NCBI GenBank assembly: GCA_026315105.1
Contig: CM048750.1
Span: 263,925,151 to 263,989,150 of the forward strand
DNA: 64,000 nucleotides
DNA from: Locusta migratoria
Taxonomy: Eukaryota > Arthropoda > Insecta > Orthoptera > Acrididae
Reading direction: 5' to 3'
The notes below the pieces were generated by a model. The model did no database searches and was not told the DNA's origin. It was given only the letters and a program-made list of their open reading frames with translations. This document shows, piece after piece, positions 62,890 through 64,000 of this stretch (the first letter of the stretch is position 1; each line of letters starts with the position of its first letter). Both the position numbers and the translations under genes were made by a program.

Positions 62890-63200
62890 CGAGGGTGAGT
62901 CAGTAAATAAGTCGCAAATTGAGGTAGACTCGTCAGTACTGCGCACTGTGTAGGGGTATTTCTCTGCCACATCCGTCTTGTGAGTTGCAGCAGTTTAAGG
63001 AATCTCAGGGGCGTCACTTATAGGATGCAAACGCTGCCACAAATATTCAAAACTATAGGCTTTTAGAGCCTTCTCGAATGATGGGACGAGTGTTAAACTT
63101 AGAGGTGGAGTCAGATGAAAAGAAAAGCAATTTTCAGGCTTGAAAACGCAGCGCTGGTGTGTCCACCTCAGTTTGCGATTTATTTACTGACTCACTCTTA
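62890..63200. mobile_element. Mariner-type MITE, 311 bp
   Basis: The left end GAGGGTGAGTCAGTAAATAA...TCGCAAATTGAGGTAGAC and the inverted right end GTCCACCTCAGTTTGCGATT...TTACTGACTCACTC form an about 40-bp TIR with few mismatches. TA flanks (62888-62889, 63201-63202) fit Tc1/mariner insertion. No transposase. Confidence 0.8.
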
Positions 63201-63229
63201 TACAAACTCAATTCTGGCCAGGACTAGAC

Positions 63230-63980
63230 ACGCATCAAAACAAACGTTTTTGTTCCAATGCAATTATTACTTCTGCTAAAAGGATTTACGTGGCAGTCTG
63301 GAATAAAAGAAAATGAACGTGTTGACAAACTGGCGAAGGAGGCTACTACCTCAACTATGCTGGAAATCGGTCTCCAGGAGAGGGATCTCCGGGCGGTGCT
63401 CAGTCGGAAGGTTTTAAGCCTTTGGAACACAGAGTGGGCTGAATCGAACGCACCAAATAAGCTCCGTGCTGTTAAGCCTACTACGGCAATGTGGAGGTCC
63501 TCCCTGCGAGCCTCTCGCAGGGAGTCCGTTGTACTCTGCCGACTACGCATTGGCCATACGTGGTTAACACACGGCCACCTCTTGCGTTCGAGAGGGCCCA
63601 CCAGTTTGTCGTTGTGGCGCCCAGCTTACTGTGGTCCACTTACTGTTGCATTGTCCGTTTTTATCCGCTTTGCGGCAGTCCTTTAGCCTACCAGATTCGC
63701 TGCCATCAGTTTTAGGTGACAATGCCTCCTTGGCTACTACTGTTTTAAATTTTATTCGCGCCTCTGGTTTCTACCCTTCCATTTAATGGAAGGCGCTTCT
63801 GAGTGATTCACAGACTCTCATTTTTACACTGTTTTAAGTTACTTGATAGCCTCTACCTTTTTGGTTGAGGTGGTTTTTTAGTGTGTACAGCATGGCTCGC
63901 TCATCCGTTTTTATCCTGGTGATCAGCCGGCCATTGCATTCTGCTGTGAAATTGTCCTTTTAACCCTTTTGTGCCGTCCT
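63230..63980 (+). mobile_element. I-type LINE 3' end (RNase H and C-terminal region)
   Basis: The 63258-63686 frame encodes GIKENERVDKLAKEATTSTM, the end of an RNase H domain (N-E-R-V-D-x-L-A-K). Then LWNTEWAESNAPNKLRAVKP and the C-terminal RRESVVLCRLRIGHTWLTHG, HLLRSRGPTS, typical of I/R1-like LINEs. The zinc-knuckle-like cysteines expected next (C-x-x-C) are only partly visible in a shifted frame. Sequence from 63720 is probably the 3' UTR; no poly(A) is reached before the window ends. Confidence 0.78.
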
Positions 63981-64000
63981 CTGTGTATAAGTGTAGTATT

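Noticed and set aside
1..64000. CRISPR arrays, prokaryotic operons or bacterial insertion sequences
   Set aside because: The window is full of eukaryotic SINEs, LINEs and TIR transposons and has no regularly spaced short repeats or dense bacterial coding.

Overview
This window is eukaryotic, repeat-dominated intergenic DNA, most likely from an insect with a large genome. I favour a grasshopper or locust (Orthoptera, Schistocerca-like). The basis is many tRNA-headed SINEs with a tail I associate with such genomes, plus CR1-, RTE- and Jockey-type LINEs, Tc1/mariner and hAT transposons and Penelope-like elements. That assignment comes from memory of the repeat families and was not checked by a search. 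I found no convincing host gene exon, rRNA gene, functional tRNA gene or CRISPR array. Almost every reading frame that can be recognised belongs to a mobile element, and nearly all of these are broken.

Layout. 0-9 kb: a deleted mariner copy, a small Penelope-type terminal element, CR1 nested in an RTE-like LINE, and MITEs. 10.5-14.5 kb: two hAT transposons with perfect 8-bp target duplications, inserted almost at the same site; the second carries a CR1 LINE and another repeat. 15-17 kb: an RTE-like LINE split by a SINE. 19.6-20.1 kb: an exact 2 x 238 bp tandem duplication. 21.0-24.2 kb: a nearly intact CR1-type LINE with the end of ORF1 and an ORF2 carrying one in-frame stop. 24.4-28.5 kb: a foldback element, a Jockey-like LINE with SINE insertions and a decayed Penelope-like element. 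29-34 kb: an L1/Tx1-like LINE and LINE fragments. 36.3-37.7 kb: nested foldback structures. 40.0-41.5 kb: a Tc1-like transposon with TIRs, split by a SINE. 42.5-48.6 kb: RTE-like and CR1 LINE pieces, and a very similar 750-bp inverted duplication around a 1-kb spacer. 51.3-52.9 kb: a palindromic Penelope-like element with two opposed GIY-YIG endonuclease remnants. 55-64 kb: another palindrome, more SINEs, a Jockey-like LINE, a 1.4-kb TIR element, a further LINE, a mariner MITE and the RNase H/C-terminal part of an I-type LINE.

How the parts relate. SINEs land inside LINEs, DNA transposons, microsatellites and other SINEs, and their target-site duplications give a relative insertion order. At least four different class-II-tRNA-like heads are joined to what looks like one SINE body and tail. 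The most interesting signal is a recurring hammerhead-ribozyme-like core: CTGANGA-like, one extra base, a variable helix, then GAAA. It occurs at about nine places, often in inverted pairs and sometimes just downstream of a TATA-like box. It is present in the elements that encode the GIY-YIG domain, which fits Penelope-like retroelements.
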